64,000 nucleotides of DNA, taken from the NCBI GenBank assembly GCA_032717465.1, contig CM064691.1, positions 1,986,315-2,050,314 of the forward strand, written 5' to 3'. Positions 21,176 to 34,049 of this stretch are shown piece by piece. This DNA is from Coenobita brevimanus (taxonomy: Eukaryota > Arthropoda > Malacostraca > Decapoda > Coenobitidae). Both the position numbers and the translations under genes were made by a program. Each line of letters begins with the position of its first letter. The first letter of the stretch is position 1. A model generated the notes under the pieces. It made no database searches. It was not told the origin of the DNA and worked only from the letters and a program-made list of their open reading frames with translations.

Positions 21176-21584
21176 GACATACCAATGACGACCTGCGTCG
21201 TCATGCGTTTGTCAACCTCTGACGTCAGTATGACGACTTTGCCCGTCATCCAATGTAATCTCTAAAGAAATATTTAGGGAGTTGTCATTTTTGTTGGATG
21301 ACAGGCAAAAGTGGGTGGAACTAAGCCTGCCACAGCTGGTGCATGCATGCTCACTTGGTTTGCCTGGTTCAGTGTGGTGTGAGGTTCCTCATAGGTAGGA
21401 TATACACCTCTTGACCTCCCGCCGAACACTTATGCTCCTTTTCCTCGTGTATATATGCGACGTTATTATTTAAGAAAATACAACAAATAATGCATTATCG
21501 GAAAGGAAATTTATTCTGCAACGTATTGAAGCAAAAAATATTATTACTTCTTGAATAGTTTTTTTTGGCGAATATTTTTTTTAA

Positions 21585-23549
21585 CCCCTTAACCGCGGGG
21601 CGTCACTTTCGTGACGCTTGGGAGCAAGGAATCATACCGCGGGGCGTTGCTTTTGTGATTCTGTGTTATTTTGAATTCACCCGGGCTTCCAAGTGGGGGC
21701 TTGTATCATCTATCAGTACTGCCAATGTCCAACACTAGTCAGCACTCCTAATCTCATCTGTACTCCCATCCATTGTTGACAATTTAGCCATTTCTCCCCA
21801 TTCTTGACTCCCCTCCCTACCCCCCCTCCATTACCCTATCCTCTTGCCTGCCCGGTCGTGCTACGCTAAGTAAATCTTCCCTGGAATTTTTCACTGATTT
21901 CATCCATTGAAATAAGCCCTATGTCCTATTCTTATACCAAATAATATATACAAGAAAGAAATAAGGTAAGTGAGAGTGCCAAACACCTGGAATTGGCTAA
22001 TTATCACCTGACAACACCTCACATGCACTCGTTCGCTAATTTTCGCTGTTTTTTTCCCCTTGAAATATGCCCTATAATCTATTTTTGTAATAAATATACA
22101 TGTAAGGAGGGAAGGGAGAAGCCTAAGTGATATTTACATTCACCTGGAACTACCTAATTTATAATGTATTGTCTAGATTTCCTGCCAATCATATCAGTGC
22201 TAAACAAAGATGTTTCAAGATCTAACATTGGTAGCTCTGAATATATATCTCCCAAGTAGGCCTCTAATCTATTTTCGAAATAAATATACATGTAAGGAGG
22301 GAAGGGAGAAGCCTAAGTGATATTTACATTACCTGGAACTACCAAATTTATAATGTATTGTCTAGATTTCCTGCCAATCATATCAGTGCTAGACTTAGCT
22401 GTTTCAAGAAGTAATATTGGTAACTCTGAATAACCCCTTAGCAGGCCTCCAGCTGGCCCTCCGTTATCAGGTTACTCTCAACTTCCGAAGCGAGAGTACG
22501 TATGTTTCTTCTTGCTGACTTCAAGGCCTTTTTTCACCCCCATGCAAATGGCCCTGTGACCTTTACCCCCTACTAAACCTCGTGTGGAAAGAGGTAAAGG
22601 GCTGACAATTGATAAAAGAGTGACTACGATCTTTCTATTGAGTAAAACAGTGCAAGTGGAATTGTAAATAATGTGTAAATAATGTGTAAACAGCAAGTGA
22701 AAGTAATGAATGTAAATATACGTGAACAATGGAAAATAGTTTTATAAGTTATTTCAAGTGACAGTGCACAACACAGTGTAAATAAAATAGAAATGTAAAT
22801 AACGTAAATAAAATAGAGAACGTAAATAGAAATGTAAATGAGTAGTATTATAAGAATACGAGTATATACCCTAGGAGTAATGAAAGTGAAAGTTTCACTC
22901 TAGCATGTCTGAATGCTATGAGTTATGAAAGTGAAGATGAAAGTGACATTCACTCTCAATGCCAGTATACAGGACGAGAAAGTGAATGCTACGTATTTTA
23001 CTGAAAGAAATTGAATCCCTACAGTGACAATAAACTAATACTACTGAAGGAAACTTATGAATAAAGACTGTAAATATATATAAGTGTTATATAGTAATAG
23101 AAATATAAAGTGTGAGGGGTTTTATGAATAATAAATGACAGACTACTAAGAGCGAACTAGTGCCAGTGCGACGATCAGACGCGCTCGTAATTTCCATTGC
23201 TTTCACAGTGTTTTTTTTTTTAGTATGGATCCCAAACTACTTGAAAATTGTAGAATAGTGTTTATAGTGTTTGTATCTGGCTGTGGTAATCATATTACGG
23301 GTTGTCGGGAAGTGTAAAGTGGAGACTTCGTTACCCTACTTCAGAGGTCTCCACAAGTCCTACGGTAACTGACGAAGGCTCAACAATCATTCCAGGAGAA
23401 AGCTGAAGGTATGTGCCATAAGCATATGTAATTTTATTATTCTAGGACTAATAACTGATTTTTGGCAAATATTTTTTGAGAGTCTGTCGGAGCCCAAATA
23501 ACCCCGCGGCACACGCAAGTCATTGGTAAACAAGCCTGCGGTGTAGGGG
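21585..23549. mobile_element. piggyBac-like non-autonomous element, copy 1 (1,965 bases)
   Basis: TTAA flanks at 21581-21584 and 23550-23553. Ends are inverted: CCCCTTAACCGCGGGG left, CCCCTACACCGCAGGC right. Just inside the left end is the hairpin GCGTCACTTTCGTGACGC, repeated in weaker form (GGGGCGTTGCTTTTGTGATT) 47 bases on. It is nearly identical to 42133-43910, except that about 22081-22440 holds two copies of a segment of about 187 bases (AATAAATATACATGTAAGGA...) that is single in the other copy. No transposase frame was found. An exon-like stretch with AG|GTATGT lies at about 23320-23410. Confidence 0.9.
22081..22440. repeat. Tandem duplication of about 187 bases inside the piggyBac-like element
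   Basis: Both units contain AATAAATATACATGTAAGGA, GGAGAAGCCTAAGTGATATT, and ATTGTCTAGATTTCCTGCCA in the same order. The sister element at 42133 has one unit, so the duplication is private to this copy. Confidence 0.85.
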
Positions 23550-23854
23550 TTAAGGACAGTGTAAAAATTTAGCATGTCAGCTAACTACTACTCGTAAAAA
23601 TTTAGCATGTCAGCTAACTTCTACTCACCTTTTTTTGCATTTTATTTTGTATATATTGTCTTTTTGGATAATGTACGACAGAGCAAAAGTCTTCATCTTC
23701 AAAATGAGCCCAAATTGGCCTTTCTATGATGAATAGTAACTTTCCTACAGGCGTTAGAAGTAAAATATCTCTACGCGACTGTTCAGAAAGCTCTCGAGCA
23801 AGAGTTATGTGCACAGCCGGAATCTAAGCTCCTCCCTTGACGTGAAAGGGTTAA

Positions 23855-24960
23855 TATATGCTGCATTCAAGGATCCCTTAGCATAGAGGGAGAGCCCTCT
23901 CAATGTCAGGAGAGGCAAATACTCCCTAAACTTCTTCCGACCACTCCTTACACTTGTACTATTGAGCTATCTCCAACCACTCCTTACACTTACCACTCCT
24001 TATACTTACCTCCAACACATAATAATTATCATGTCTCTAACAACAACTTTCCCCCACACACTCAAGACTCTCCAGCAAGGTCAATTCTTCCCCACCTCTC
24101 TGTTTTTACATGCTCTCCCCTACACACTGCACACACAAAATCAGCATTATTTTGTAGCCTATCCCTAATACCACTATACCTCTTATGCACCCACTTATCA
24201 CAGACACTGCTCAAGATGCAGCAATTTCTCACACCCTTGTGGCAAACTGTACATGGCCACATTCCTGCTTTGACAGTACTGCCACCTGCCCTAGATATCA
24301 TCATTTTTGTTTTTATCCACATTTATTCAAAACCCATGTACCCTATTCCGTCTTACCGTACATTCTAATTTCTGCCTTACCCTCTCTAAAATTACTTACT
24401 CATACATTTATTTCATAATACTTGGCAGATTTGTTATATTAAAATTTTTCCATTTACTTTGGTCTCCTATACTTTTGTAAAAAGGAACAATCATGGCCTT
24501 CATCCACCCCACTCATACAACTCCACTCTATCAGGCTCGGCTCCATTTTCCTACAGAGAGTTCATTGCATTCTCTACACAATATTTCTTTCTTTTTGTAC
24601 AAATTTCAGCAACACTAACTGTGTTCCCATTCTTCAACATCTCCAAGGCATTTCTCACTTCTGACACTGCCACAGTCTCAGGCACATTCTTCCATCTCTG
24701 AGCACCACTTGATCCAATCATGTTTACCTGTTCTGCTCTCATCATTCCCATTAATCAATTTCTGAAAAGTCTTTCCATCTGCCCCTTATTTGTGTTCCAC
24801 TTTTGAATATGATTGCATCTTCATCCCAGCATGGAAGTCTATCTTTGTAGTGTAGCAATCAATCTCTTTGATCTCTAACTACTCCTACAACTGTACCAAA
24901 TCTTGGCATTCTTAGCAACATCATAACCTTGTCCTAACTACCTGCTGCACTCATACTGCT
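23855..24960 (-). mobile_element. LINE relics (family B and another)
   Basis: Minus strand: 24062-24322 encodes TVCHKGVRNCCILSSVCDKW then VHKRYSGIRDRLQ, the Cys-rich insert of LINE family B, with VCAVCRGEHVKTERWGRIDL downstream. 24551-24751 encodes RWKNVPETVAVSEVRNALEM and LKNGNTVSVAEICTK, the segment that precedes the reverse transcriptase in LINEs. Several frameshifts; a dead composite. Confidence 0.75.
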
Positions 24961-25052
24961 ATCACATAAGATGCCATCATGGAACCCCATCCATTACCAC
25001 AATTGGTAAGAAGATGTGAGTAAACTTTTGACATGTGATACTACACGTGTAC

Positions 25053-25263
25053 CTTTTTCAGGATGGTGGTGGAGCAGAGGTGATGAGACGAGATGCTTGT
25101 ATATGACATGTACTGTGGCGGCCACACGGTGCTGGGTGATGGCGCTGGCTGCCCTGATGCCGTCTAAATAATGTGTTGCTTCTAGGGAACGAACCAGAGA
25201 ATAGCTGCTGCTACTCCATAAACTTTCTAGCCCAAAACATCCAGTCATCACTTCATGGTATAC
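25053..25263 (-). CDS. HERC1: HERC1 exon
   Basis: This 211-base exon reads VYHEVMTGCFGLESLWSSSS, then YSLVRSLEATHYLDGIRAAS and on to SSPLLHHHPEK. The acceptor is CACCTACAG ending at 25264 and the donor is AAAAG|GTACAC with GT at 25052-25051. It begins at a codon boundary, as the exon at 35978 requires, and ends with one G that joins GA of the exon at 16836 to give Gly. The content is alpha-helical and globular in composition, consistent with the helical scaffold upstream of the HERC1 SPRY domain. No named domain can be assigned. Confidence 0.82.
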
Positions 25264-25434
25264 CTGTAGGTGGTAACAAGGAGACAGTGAAGTGAGGACA
25301 TATACAGGATAGTAGGGCCAAGGCCTGAGATGAAAAAGGAGGTTACTCCTGGTAGACAATAAATAAAGAATAATAAGAAATTAAAGGCTAACATGATAAG
25401 AAATTAACAGCTAACATGACAACAACCATCCTCT

Positions 25435-25620
25435 GAAGTGTATGGCCCCAGGTTTAGAGACTGTGGTCCTGTACATTTAAGGGTAGAAGACTAGCCTACT
25501 CCCTTAAGTGGCATTACAGTACATAATAAAAAAAAAAAAAACACCCAGTCACCTCATGGGAGTCACTTTGATGGGGACCTTCTAACCACTAGACCTAGAT
25601 CACCATGTGCCACAGTTAAA
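25435..25620 (-). mobile_element. Possible SINE with tRNA-like start
   Basis: On the minus strand it starts GGTGATCTAGGTCTAGTGGT, resembling a tRNA box A region, then CCCATGAGGTGACTGGGTG, a T run, AATGCCACTTAAGGGAGTAG and GTACAGGACCACAGTCTC. The AATGCCACT...CTTAAATGT part resembles the second half of the GGAT-tail SINE. The box B is not clear. Confidence 0.4.
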
Positions 25621-25857
25621 AGTAATATTAAAAAGGTCCAGCATTCCTGGTGATGATATGGGGTGAAATGAGTGAGAGCAGAATATGGGACAGAAGAAAG
25701 TACTGTACAGTAATATCTTAACCCAACAGGGCTCTCTTATCATAAACTCTCTGGGTTCAGGTTTGCAACAGACAAATCACAGACTCTGCCTGCTAATCAG
25801 CATGTACTGCATCATATATTTTTCAACATTCAAGGGCTTCTAATTTCAATCTCAACT

Positions 25858-25858
<1 letters not shown>

Positions 25859-25896
<38 letters not shown>

Positions 25897-28800
25897 GAAG
25901 AAGGAACCAAAGGCCATGAGCCTGCAGTAACAGTTCCCTCCAAGAGAATAACAAAATACAATAGAGAGCCAAATTCAAGATCCGATCACTTTGAGATGCC
26001 TGGACACACTGCGTTTGAAAGACTGGAGATCATAGGCAGCAGGAAATACAGACAGAGGGAGACAGTTCCAGAGCTGACCTGTTGCATAAATGAAAGACTG
26101 GGAGTAACGGTTAACTCTTGCATTAGAGAGTTGGACAGAAAAGGGATGAGAGTTTGCTGCCAGACAGGTGCTATGCGCCCGTCGTAGAGGTGGAGGAATG
26201 CAAGCTGACAGTTCAGAGGAGCAGTGACCATTAAAGTAGCGACAGAAAACAGATAAAGATGCAACAGTGCGGCGAAGAGACAGAGGTTGAAGGGAGTCAG
26301 TAAGAGGAGGAGAGTTAATGAGATGAAAAGCCTTTGACTCCACCCTATTGAGAAGAGCTGCATGTGGGAAGCCTCCCCACACATGAGAGTTGTACTCCAC
26401 ACAGGGGCGGATAAAACCCCTGTATAGAGTCAACAATTGTTTAGGGGTAAAGAAAGAGCAGAGTCGGCTTAGCACACCCAATCTCTTGGAAGCAGATTTT
26501 ACAAGAGATGTAATATGATCTTTCCAAGATAAGTCCCGAGTAAATGAAACCCCAAGCATGTTCAAGGATGATGCAGGACTAAGCTGAATATTATTAAACA
26601 TTAGTGGGTATACCTGTGGAAGATTCTGTCGGGTTGATAGGTGTAAGAACTGAGTCTTAGATGCATTAAAAACAACCATATTATTTTTACCCCAGTCAGA
26701 GATATAAGCCAAGTCAGACATTAGGTGTGCCATAGCCTCATCCCTTGCTTATTGAAGTAACTGTTGAGAAGGGCGTTGTGGGAACCGAATGGAAAGGTGA
26801 AGGGTGGAGTCATCAGCGTATGAGTGGATAGGGTTAGATGTACAGCTTAGAAGATCATTGATAAATAAAAGGAAGAGAGTTGGTGATAGGACAGAGCCCT
26901 GAGGAACACCACTGTTGATAGATCTAGGAGAAGAACGATGGCCGTCTACAACAGCGGCTATAGAACGACCAGAAAGGAAGCTAGCGATGAAGGCATAGAT
27001 AGAAGGATAGAAACCGTAGGAGGGCAGTTTGGAAATTAAAGATTTATGCCAGACTCGATCGAAAGCCTTTGAGATATCAAGTGCAATGGCAAAGCTTTCG
27101 CCAAAGTCCCGAAAGGAGGATGACCAGGAGTCTGAAAGGTAGGTGAGAAGATCGCCAGTGGAGCGTCCCTGACGGAACCCATACTGACGATCGGAAAGAA
27201 GGTTGTGATAGGAAAGATGCCTTAAAATATTTCTATTGAGAATTGACTCGAAAACTTTTGAAATACAGGACATTAAAGCAATTGGACGATAGTTGGAGGG
27301 TTGGGAGTGGTCACCCTTCTTTGGGACTGGCTGAATGAGAGCAAACTTCCAGCAAGAAGGAAAGGTACAAGTTGACAGACAAAGGCGAAAAAGTTTGCCT
27401 AGGCAGGGTGTAAGCACAGAAGCACAGTTCTTGAGAACAACAGGAGGGACCCCATCAGGCCCATATGCCTTGTTAGTACTGAGGCCAGTGATGGCAGAAA
27501 ATACATCAACTGAAGAAATTTTAATGTCAGCCATGAGGAAGTCAGAGGGGGGAAGTGATGGAGGAACAGCACCGGAATCGTCTAAGGTGGAATTGGAGGA
27601 GAAAGTCTGTGCGAAGAGATCTGCTTTATCAGTAGAAGAAATAGCTACAGAACCATCAGAGTAGAAAAGAGGAGGGAAGGATGATGAGGTAAAGTTGTTA
27701 GAAAGATTTTTGGCAAGGTGCCAGAAGGAGCGGGAAGAATTCGAGTTGTAGAGTTGAGAGCATTATTAGTATGGATGAAATTATTTTTAGTAGAGCGAAG
27801 AACAGACTTAGCACGATTCCGGGCAGAAACGTAAAGATGATGTGATTCAGGGGTGGGTTGCCTCCGGTACCTTTTGTAGGCCCTCTCCTTGTTGCGGACA
27901 GCATTAGAACAAGCGTGATTAAACCAAGGCTTTCTTGCGTTAGTCAAAGGATATGAGAAAGGAATGTATGCTTCCATGCCCGAGAGAATAACCTCCGTAA
28001 TGCGCAAGGCACACTCAGATGGCTCCTGGCCATGGAAGCAATAATCATTCCAGGGAAAATCAAAGAAGTACTGCCTGAGGGCCTCCCAGTCCGTGGCTCC
28101 AAAATGCCACAGACGACGTTTCCCTGGAGGGTCCACAGGCTGTACCGGAGTGATAGGACAGGTTAAGGTAATAAGGTTGTGATCGGAGGAGCCCAACGGA
28201 GAGAAAAGATTAACAGAGTAAGCAGAAGGATTAGTTGTGAGGAAGAGGTCAAGTATGTTGGAGCTCTCTCCAAGGCGGTCAGGGATACGGGTAGGGTGCT
28301 GTACAAGCTGCTCTAGGTCATTAAGGATAGAAAAGATGTAGTCTTGTTCACCAGGTGGATCCGTGAAAGGAGAGGAGAGCCAAAGGTGGTGGTGAACACT
28401 GAAATCTCCTAGAATGGAGATTTCAGTGAAAGGAGAAATGCATAGAATGTGTTCCATCATAGAAGTAGGATAGTCGAAGAATTTTTGATAGTCAGTAGAA
28501 TTAGGGGATAAGTAAACAGCACAGATATATTTAGTCAGAGAATGACAGGAAAGCCGAAGCCAAAGTGTAGAGAATTCAGAAGAATCGAGTTCAGGAACAC
28601 GAGAGCAAGATAAGTCGTTGCGTATATATACACAACAGCCACCTTTGGCTTTGAAATGAGTATAGAGAAAGTAGGAGGATACAGAAAAGGGTTTGCTGTC
28701 AGTTGCCTCAGACAGCTGAGTCTCCGTTAGAAAAAGAAAGTGAGGTTTAGAGGAGGAGAGGTGGTGCTCAACAGAGCAAAAGTTAGAGGAAAGGCCGCGA

Positions 28801-28985
28801 ATGTTGCAGAAATGAAGAAGAAGAGAGTCAGACAGTGGTTCCAGGCACCTCGAGTCGTCATCGGGCGAGGGGTGGATGGTGGGGGCATTTATGGTCCCCC
28901 TCCCTTAACCTATGGCATCTGGCGTTTATTTCCACTGACCCTTCCCCCAGCTGGGGATGTTTGGAAAATCACTGTTTTCTTTTAA
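25859..28985 (-). mobile_element. Jockey-like LINE, nearly full ORF2, polyA tail
   Basis: It reads on the minus strand. The 5' part (28830-27650) is an AP-like endonuclease: [52 protein letters not shown] and SSDHNLITL. The reverse transcriptase follows (27534-26749): NKAYGPDGVPPVVLK, NYRPIALMSCISKVFESILN, FRQGRSTGDLLTYL, ALDISKAFDRVWH, SGVPQGSVLSPTLFLLFIND and the catalytic YADDSTLH. The C-terminal part lies at 26733-25975. The tail is a T run at 25859-25894 on the plus strand (polyA). At least three frame breaks make it inactive. No gag-like ORF1 was found, so the element is 5' truncated or begins near 28985. Confidence 0.9.
26749..27534 (-). pseudogene. Reverse transcriptase of Jockey-like LINE
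   Basis: A 261-residue open part of the LINE protein with the non-LTR reverse transcriptase blocks in order: NKAYGPDGVPP (block 1), PVPKKGDHSQPSNYRPIAL, GFRQGRST, ALDISKAFDRVWH with the first catalytic Asp, SGVPQGSVLSPTLF, and YADD with the catalytic Asp pair. The downstream thumb/C-terminal segment continues in a second frame at 26733 after a break at about 26745. It is a fragment of a dead element, not a host gene. Confidence 0.9.
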
Positions 28986-28989
28986 ACCA

Positions 28990-30895
28990 TAATATCTTAG
29001 CTAATACTTGGCCAAAAATAAAAAACTAAGTACAGTATCATAATACTCACAAATCCCTCAACTTCAAGCTGATGGCCTCAGATTGTCTGGGTAATGCACA
29101 GAGTCAGAGAGAGAGAGAGCCTTTGGAAGTGCGGTAACTTTTTATGTTTTCTGTGACTATGTCCCTATGCACGGCACAAGTAAGGCTTATATTAGCCCTC
29201 CACAATAATAAAAAGCTTTCAGAATACCGCAATCAACCACAAACACCATTTCCATGTAGGCTTTGAGAAGTATGGTGTGGGTGTGGAGTGGGGTGAGCAG
29301 GGGAGTGCTTTGAGGCAGGCTGGCTGATGTCTCACAGGAAACACAGAAAACTTTTTGCGTAGATGTACCCATGACGGAGGTACTCAGGTAACAGAAGCAT
29401 GACTGGGATGCGTGCAGTAGGGTTGCTAGTGTTTGCCTGTCGTGGTAATTACTAGCGAAATATTCATAAAATGTTGTGAAACACTAAATCACGTATACTG
29501 TATATACATGTACTTGGATATCTCCAGGCGGTCATCAATACATGACACCCGGATGCCATGGGTTAACAAGAAGATCTTTAAGTAACAAATTTCTGACTGA
29601 AATTCAGCTCTCTCCATAATCAGCAAACCTCATTATATGCAAGGCAGCTACTCTCACAATGTACGAACATATTAATTTTAGACTGAAAATTAACACATCT
29701 TGATATGTCATACTGGAAATACAGGAGGCATGGTAGGCCTAAAAGGTGAATAGATACGGTAAATGAGTGTGTGAGAAAGAGAAGTATAGCAGCTAATGAA
29801 GCTAGGAAACTCACATGCAACTGAGTTGGCTGGATGAATTTTGTGTACAGTGTATAACCTGGATCTGGCACAATTTTTAACCTGACAGTCATTGGACTGG
29901 CTGTCAGATAGGTGAGTATGAATTTACATGCAAAATGTTTTTTGAGGAATCAGGTGGAGCCAGGATTCTGGTGGCATGAGTGAATGGGAGTGGGGTTAAT
30001 TTTACTCGGCAATGTTTGGTTAGTATTTAAATCTATCAATTTTTTTCTAGTTCTCTGGACCCCACCTTGCTCCACCTTGGGGTGGAAAAGTAGGTCTGGA
30101 TGATGGTGATGATGATAACTTACTTCACCCAAGTCTGACTACTCCATCTAAAAACAAAACTCTCCACGTAAAGTTAAAGATCAATTACTGTATCTATATG
30201 ACAACATAATCTGAGTTCCATACAGGGTCACATGTTGCTATCCATCTTCTGCTGTTTTGCCCAGTACAAATTAGTATTTTTCCTTAGCCATCTGCAACAA
30301 ATAAAAATAAACTACTCAGGAACTTGCTTTTGAAAATTTATTTTACCTGAGTGACATCACAGGAGCCATTACAAAAGTGAAATGACTCGGCTAAGAGATA
30401 CATTAACGCCTGCTACAACACAGTACACTGTGTCTGTTCTGGAGTGAAGAAGGTTACATTGTGGTCGAATGAAAAGGACTGCTTATGCACTGAAGCACAT
30501 TCTTCTGACTCTGCATGTTGATATATGGCAGCTTATGTTTGAGTAGTGATCCACAATAATATCTGCTTGTTCTTTTTAAGAGGGGATGGTAGTACTGATG
30601 GCATGGGTCTTGGAGGTGTCTGTTTGTAATTTAGTACAGGTAATGCTGTTCAATGTTTTCAAAGTTGTGAGGAGCTGTAATGAAATGAAAATCTTATGCT
30701 TATCAATCAATGCAGAATCTTGTGTTATAAAATTTATTGTTTGGACTCAGCACATGCTAACAAATTTCACCATAGCCTCTTTATCACCTTCTGCATATAC
30801 ATAAATTCATTAATTGTATGGCAGAGGCACAACACTGATTAACAGTGGCCTCTGAAGCACAAGAAGGTCTGTTACAGCTTCTCTCAATGCAGGAT
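28990..30895. other. Intron, nothing recognised
   Basis: No exon or element borders recognised. Short open frames here have no family resemblance and ordinary AT-rich composition. Confidence 0.55.
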
Positions 30896-30901
30896 TCTTA
30901 A

Positions 30902-31275
30902 CCCGTTAACTGCTCTATACAGCCTGGGTTGTTCCGAGTGCGACTGCTCAATACAGCCCTAGCTGCATGGGTGAATTTCAAATATAATGCCATGGTGATC
31001 AAGGCCGACCCATGCAAGCATGTTTGAGCCTTCAAAACCGAAACCGAAATAGAAACTGAAAACCATACATTCCAATAGGGAATCAGACACTTTGATGTTC
31101 ATCCATGGCTTTACCAAGGTAAATATTGAGCTAATATTTCGTTACTACTGTATATACTCTGGCATGTGTTCTCTCAATTCCCAAGACAAAATTTGGCTTT
31201 TGGGAAATTACATTTTTACCCCTATGTCTGAGCACCACGGACACCTCCAAAAAACCGCCATGAGCAGTTAATGAG
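30902..31275. mobile_element. piggyBac-like MITE, 374 bases
   Basis: TTAA on both sides (30898-30901, 31276-31279). The left end CCCGTTAACTGCTC is inverted at the right end as CTCATTAACTGCTC. A fragment with the LINE family B 3' UTR signature (GATCAAGGCCGACCCATGCA) is nested at about 30990-31045. Confidence 0.82.
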
Positions 31276-31629
31276 TTAATAAACTCTAAATACCTTCTGT
31301 TTGTTCCTGTAGGGCAGCATGGCAACAAACCACACCAGTGTAACAATGCTCCATTTTGCTAATTGTTTTTGCTAGTGCAAATGGCATACATGTTAGCCCA
31401 AAATGCCATGTGACACAATCTTTACATGCCATGCAATGTAGCTACCTATGTAAAAGCAATGACTTGTGAAATCATCAGTATTTATGTTTTAAATAAATAT
31501 CTGGGTGCCAGACACTGCTTTTTTAGACAACTGCGGCACATTATTATAATGCTTTTTAGAAATGTTCAAGTACAGTCCAGTATCGTGTTTCAGTACCTGA
31601 TTTATACTAATGTACATTAGTTACTGAAC

Positions 31630-31632
<3 letters not shown>

Positions 31633-31674
<42 letters not shown>
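31633..31674. repeat. (TA)n microsatellite
   Basis: About 20 uninterrupted TA units. Confidence 0.97.
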
Positions 31675-31678
<4 letters not shown>

Positions 31679-31689
31679 CTGTTTACATA

Positions 31690-33780
31690 ACTGATCTTTT
31701 AAGTAGTTTATATGGTATCTTTCTCTTAACCCCTAAATCTTGGGGGTCTTAAAAACCCAGTTCTTCTGGTACACAAGGGTAGGCTATTTTCAACCAGTCA
31801 CAGCTCTGTAACTACAGCACACAGAACCTTCAATTAAAGATCAGAATACTCATCAATCCTTAATATTTCAATTGCAAATGTTCCCATGCCTCTAGGTATA
31901 GGTGTTTATGGAGGTAGAAGGTGATGAATGGAGGCAATTGGGGGGGGGGGTGGAAGGCTGCATTCATATGAGTGGGTGTTAGTGACTACAGTGCACAGCC
32001 TGCACGCCTGCCTCAGCCAGACATGGATTCCAGGTTCGCAATTGCTCATGCTCTCCTTTGCCTCACATAACCTTGACACTTCTCTCCACTGCCCCTGCCA
32101 CTGCTGTACAAATGAATCACCACCCTTTGTACCTGTGACTAGGGCAGTTTACTCATCCAATATTTCTGGCCTTTCCAAAGTATCATTGTGTACTACAGTG
32201 CATGGCATGGGTGAGAGAAAAGAAATTCCAATGTTTGTTACACATTACTGTACTTGTCACAAAAGATTATTTTCACTTTCTCTGTGTGTACATTTCCTGT
32301 GTCACTAAAATCACTTGAGTTACCCTACAGACTGTTTTATTCTCTTACTCCAGTAGATTTCTTATTTTCTAAAGCACTTACTTGGTTAAGTTATTACTGC
32401 ACTAGAGGAACTGCACAAAATAAATACTAGTTTACTATCACAGCAAATGCAGTTTGCATGTATATCGTACTAGGTTACTGTAACACTTACTGGCACTTGT
32501 ATTGTGAGTTCACTTTCACTGTATCCAGATATCACATCCTTATATCCATACTTTTCCTTATATTCTAAATTCTTATGTAGTATTACTAATACACCAGAGG
32601 AAGTGCACAAAATATTTTCTAGTTTACTATCACAACCACTCTAATTTGCATGCATAATTACTGTAATACCTGCATTTGTACTGCAAGCACACTTAACACT
32701 GTAACCTGAGAACATTTTCTTATATGTTTCGTAAAAATTTCAAACTTGTTATGTATTAATACCACTATGTACACTATTTGCACTTTCCCACACACCAGTG
32801 TCTAGTACTTCACCTTAATGTGGGTGGTGGAGACAAAAAGCCTCTGCAATGCCACTGCAGAGGTGGCTGGGTGACTGAAATGCAGCATTTATTCAGCTTA
32901 TGACTTCTGTCTGCCTGGGTCTCAGTGTCATAATCTGACACCTCAAAGGAGTCTCCTGAGGTGTCAAAAGGGTAGGGAACATCAACAAGCACTAGAGGAT
33001 TATAGTCAGGTACTAGGAGATCATCAGATTCACTCTCAAGTGGCAGCATAAAGCTATGGAAGGAGGGCCGGGAGGGTGGCTTGGGCACGTTAATCTACAC
33101 GATAACCTCTGCTCTAAGATATCGCTTTGCCACTTGAAAATGACAACACCATCATTTTTAGCACCCTGCCAATCACAGTTTCACTCAACCCCTTCCCCAG
33201 ACGAGTGAGGGGCTTGGCAGGGGTGTAGGTGGCAGCGATCGGGCACCACTCACAGCAGGAAGAGAATCAGATGATGCAGATTCAGAACTCCTCCCTGTTT
33301 ACACTACCATGGCAAGCAGAAAACAGGCTTGGATTTCCATGTGCCTCCTACAAGCTTATATCACTCACTGGGCACTAAATAAAATTGATGGGAATTCAAA
33401 CACTGACAGGAAACGCAAAGTGGTTGTAGCCATCATCCAAGCCACCCCGAACATATGTTTTATGATGGCTATAGCTGTCATCCATGCATTTTAGAAGTTA
33501 ATGCCTTGACGGAAGTGCACAGTACCAAGCCTAATTAGTCTGTGCAGAATTACAGACAGCTTTGTAGTCAGGACAAGAGCTGCTTTAATGAAGAAAAATA
33601 ATTCAATTTACTGTTAAGGGCAGCACCACAACAAGGATTACCGGTATATGTCTGTTTCATCAAAAAGACTCTGTACATACCTGCATGGGTCAGCCTTGTT
33701 CACTGGATGGTAGGTATTCATGCTAATCAAAATCTATTCAAACCCTTAACCATGAGATAATTTTGTACTTCAGCCTAGGT
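31690..33780. other. Intron with unrecognised open frames
   Basis: Two frames stand out but were not identified. Minus 32810-33088 begins MPKPPSRPSFHSFMLPLESE and has an acidic stretch. Plus 33309-33494 begins MASRKQAWISMCLLQAYITH and reads ALNKIDGNSNTDRKRKVVVA. They may be remains of a DNA transposon (the acidic stretch recalls piggyBac N-termini), but no ends were found. The rest shows nothing. Confidence 0.4.
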
Positions 33781-33784
33781 TTTT

Positions 33785-34040
33785 TTAGGTCTACTTCTTG
33801 GTGCTCTATCCTCCACATTCACTCTCCTAAACCTTTTCTCTCCATTTTCATCCTTCATTCTCTCCATAAGTCCAAACCATTCACTCTCCCTCAATGCAAC
33901 ACATCACCAATTTCCACCTGATCTCTTAGCTGCTCAGAGCAATTATGCCATCTGCAACTCTGTCATTCAGGGAAGGACTATACATCAATGTAGTCATCCT
34001 CATTTCTGTTCACACAATCATGCATGTCCTACTCCTTCAC
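33785..34040 (-). mobile_element. LINE C-terminal fragment
   Basis: The minus strand encodes W(F)GLMERMKDENGEKRFRR then VNVEDRAP, a decayed form of the RWFGHVERM...R C-terminal motif of non-LTR elements. The family is not resolved. Confidence 0.55.
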
Positions 34041-34049
34041 TATTTCGTA

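Noticed and set aside
32810..33494. Possible host gene exons
   Set aside because: No matching splice sites and no phase fit with HERC1; the strands disagree. More likely transposon remains, left unassigned.
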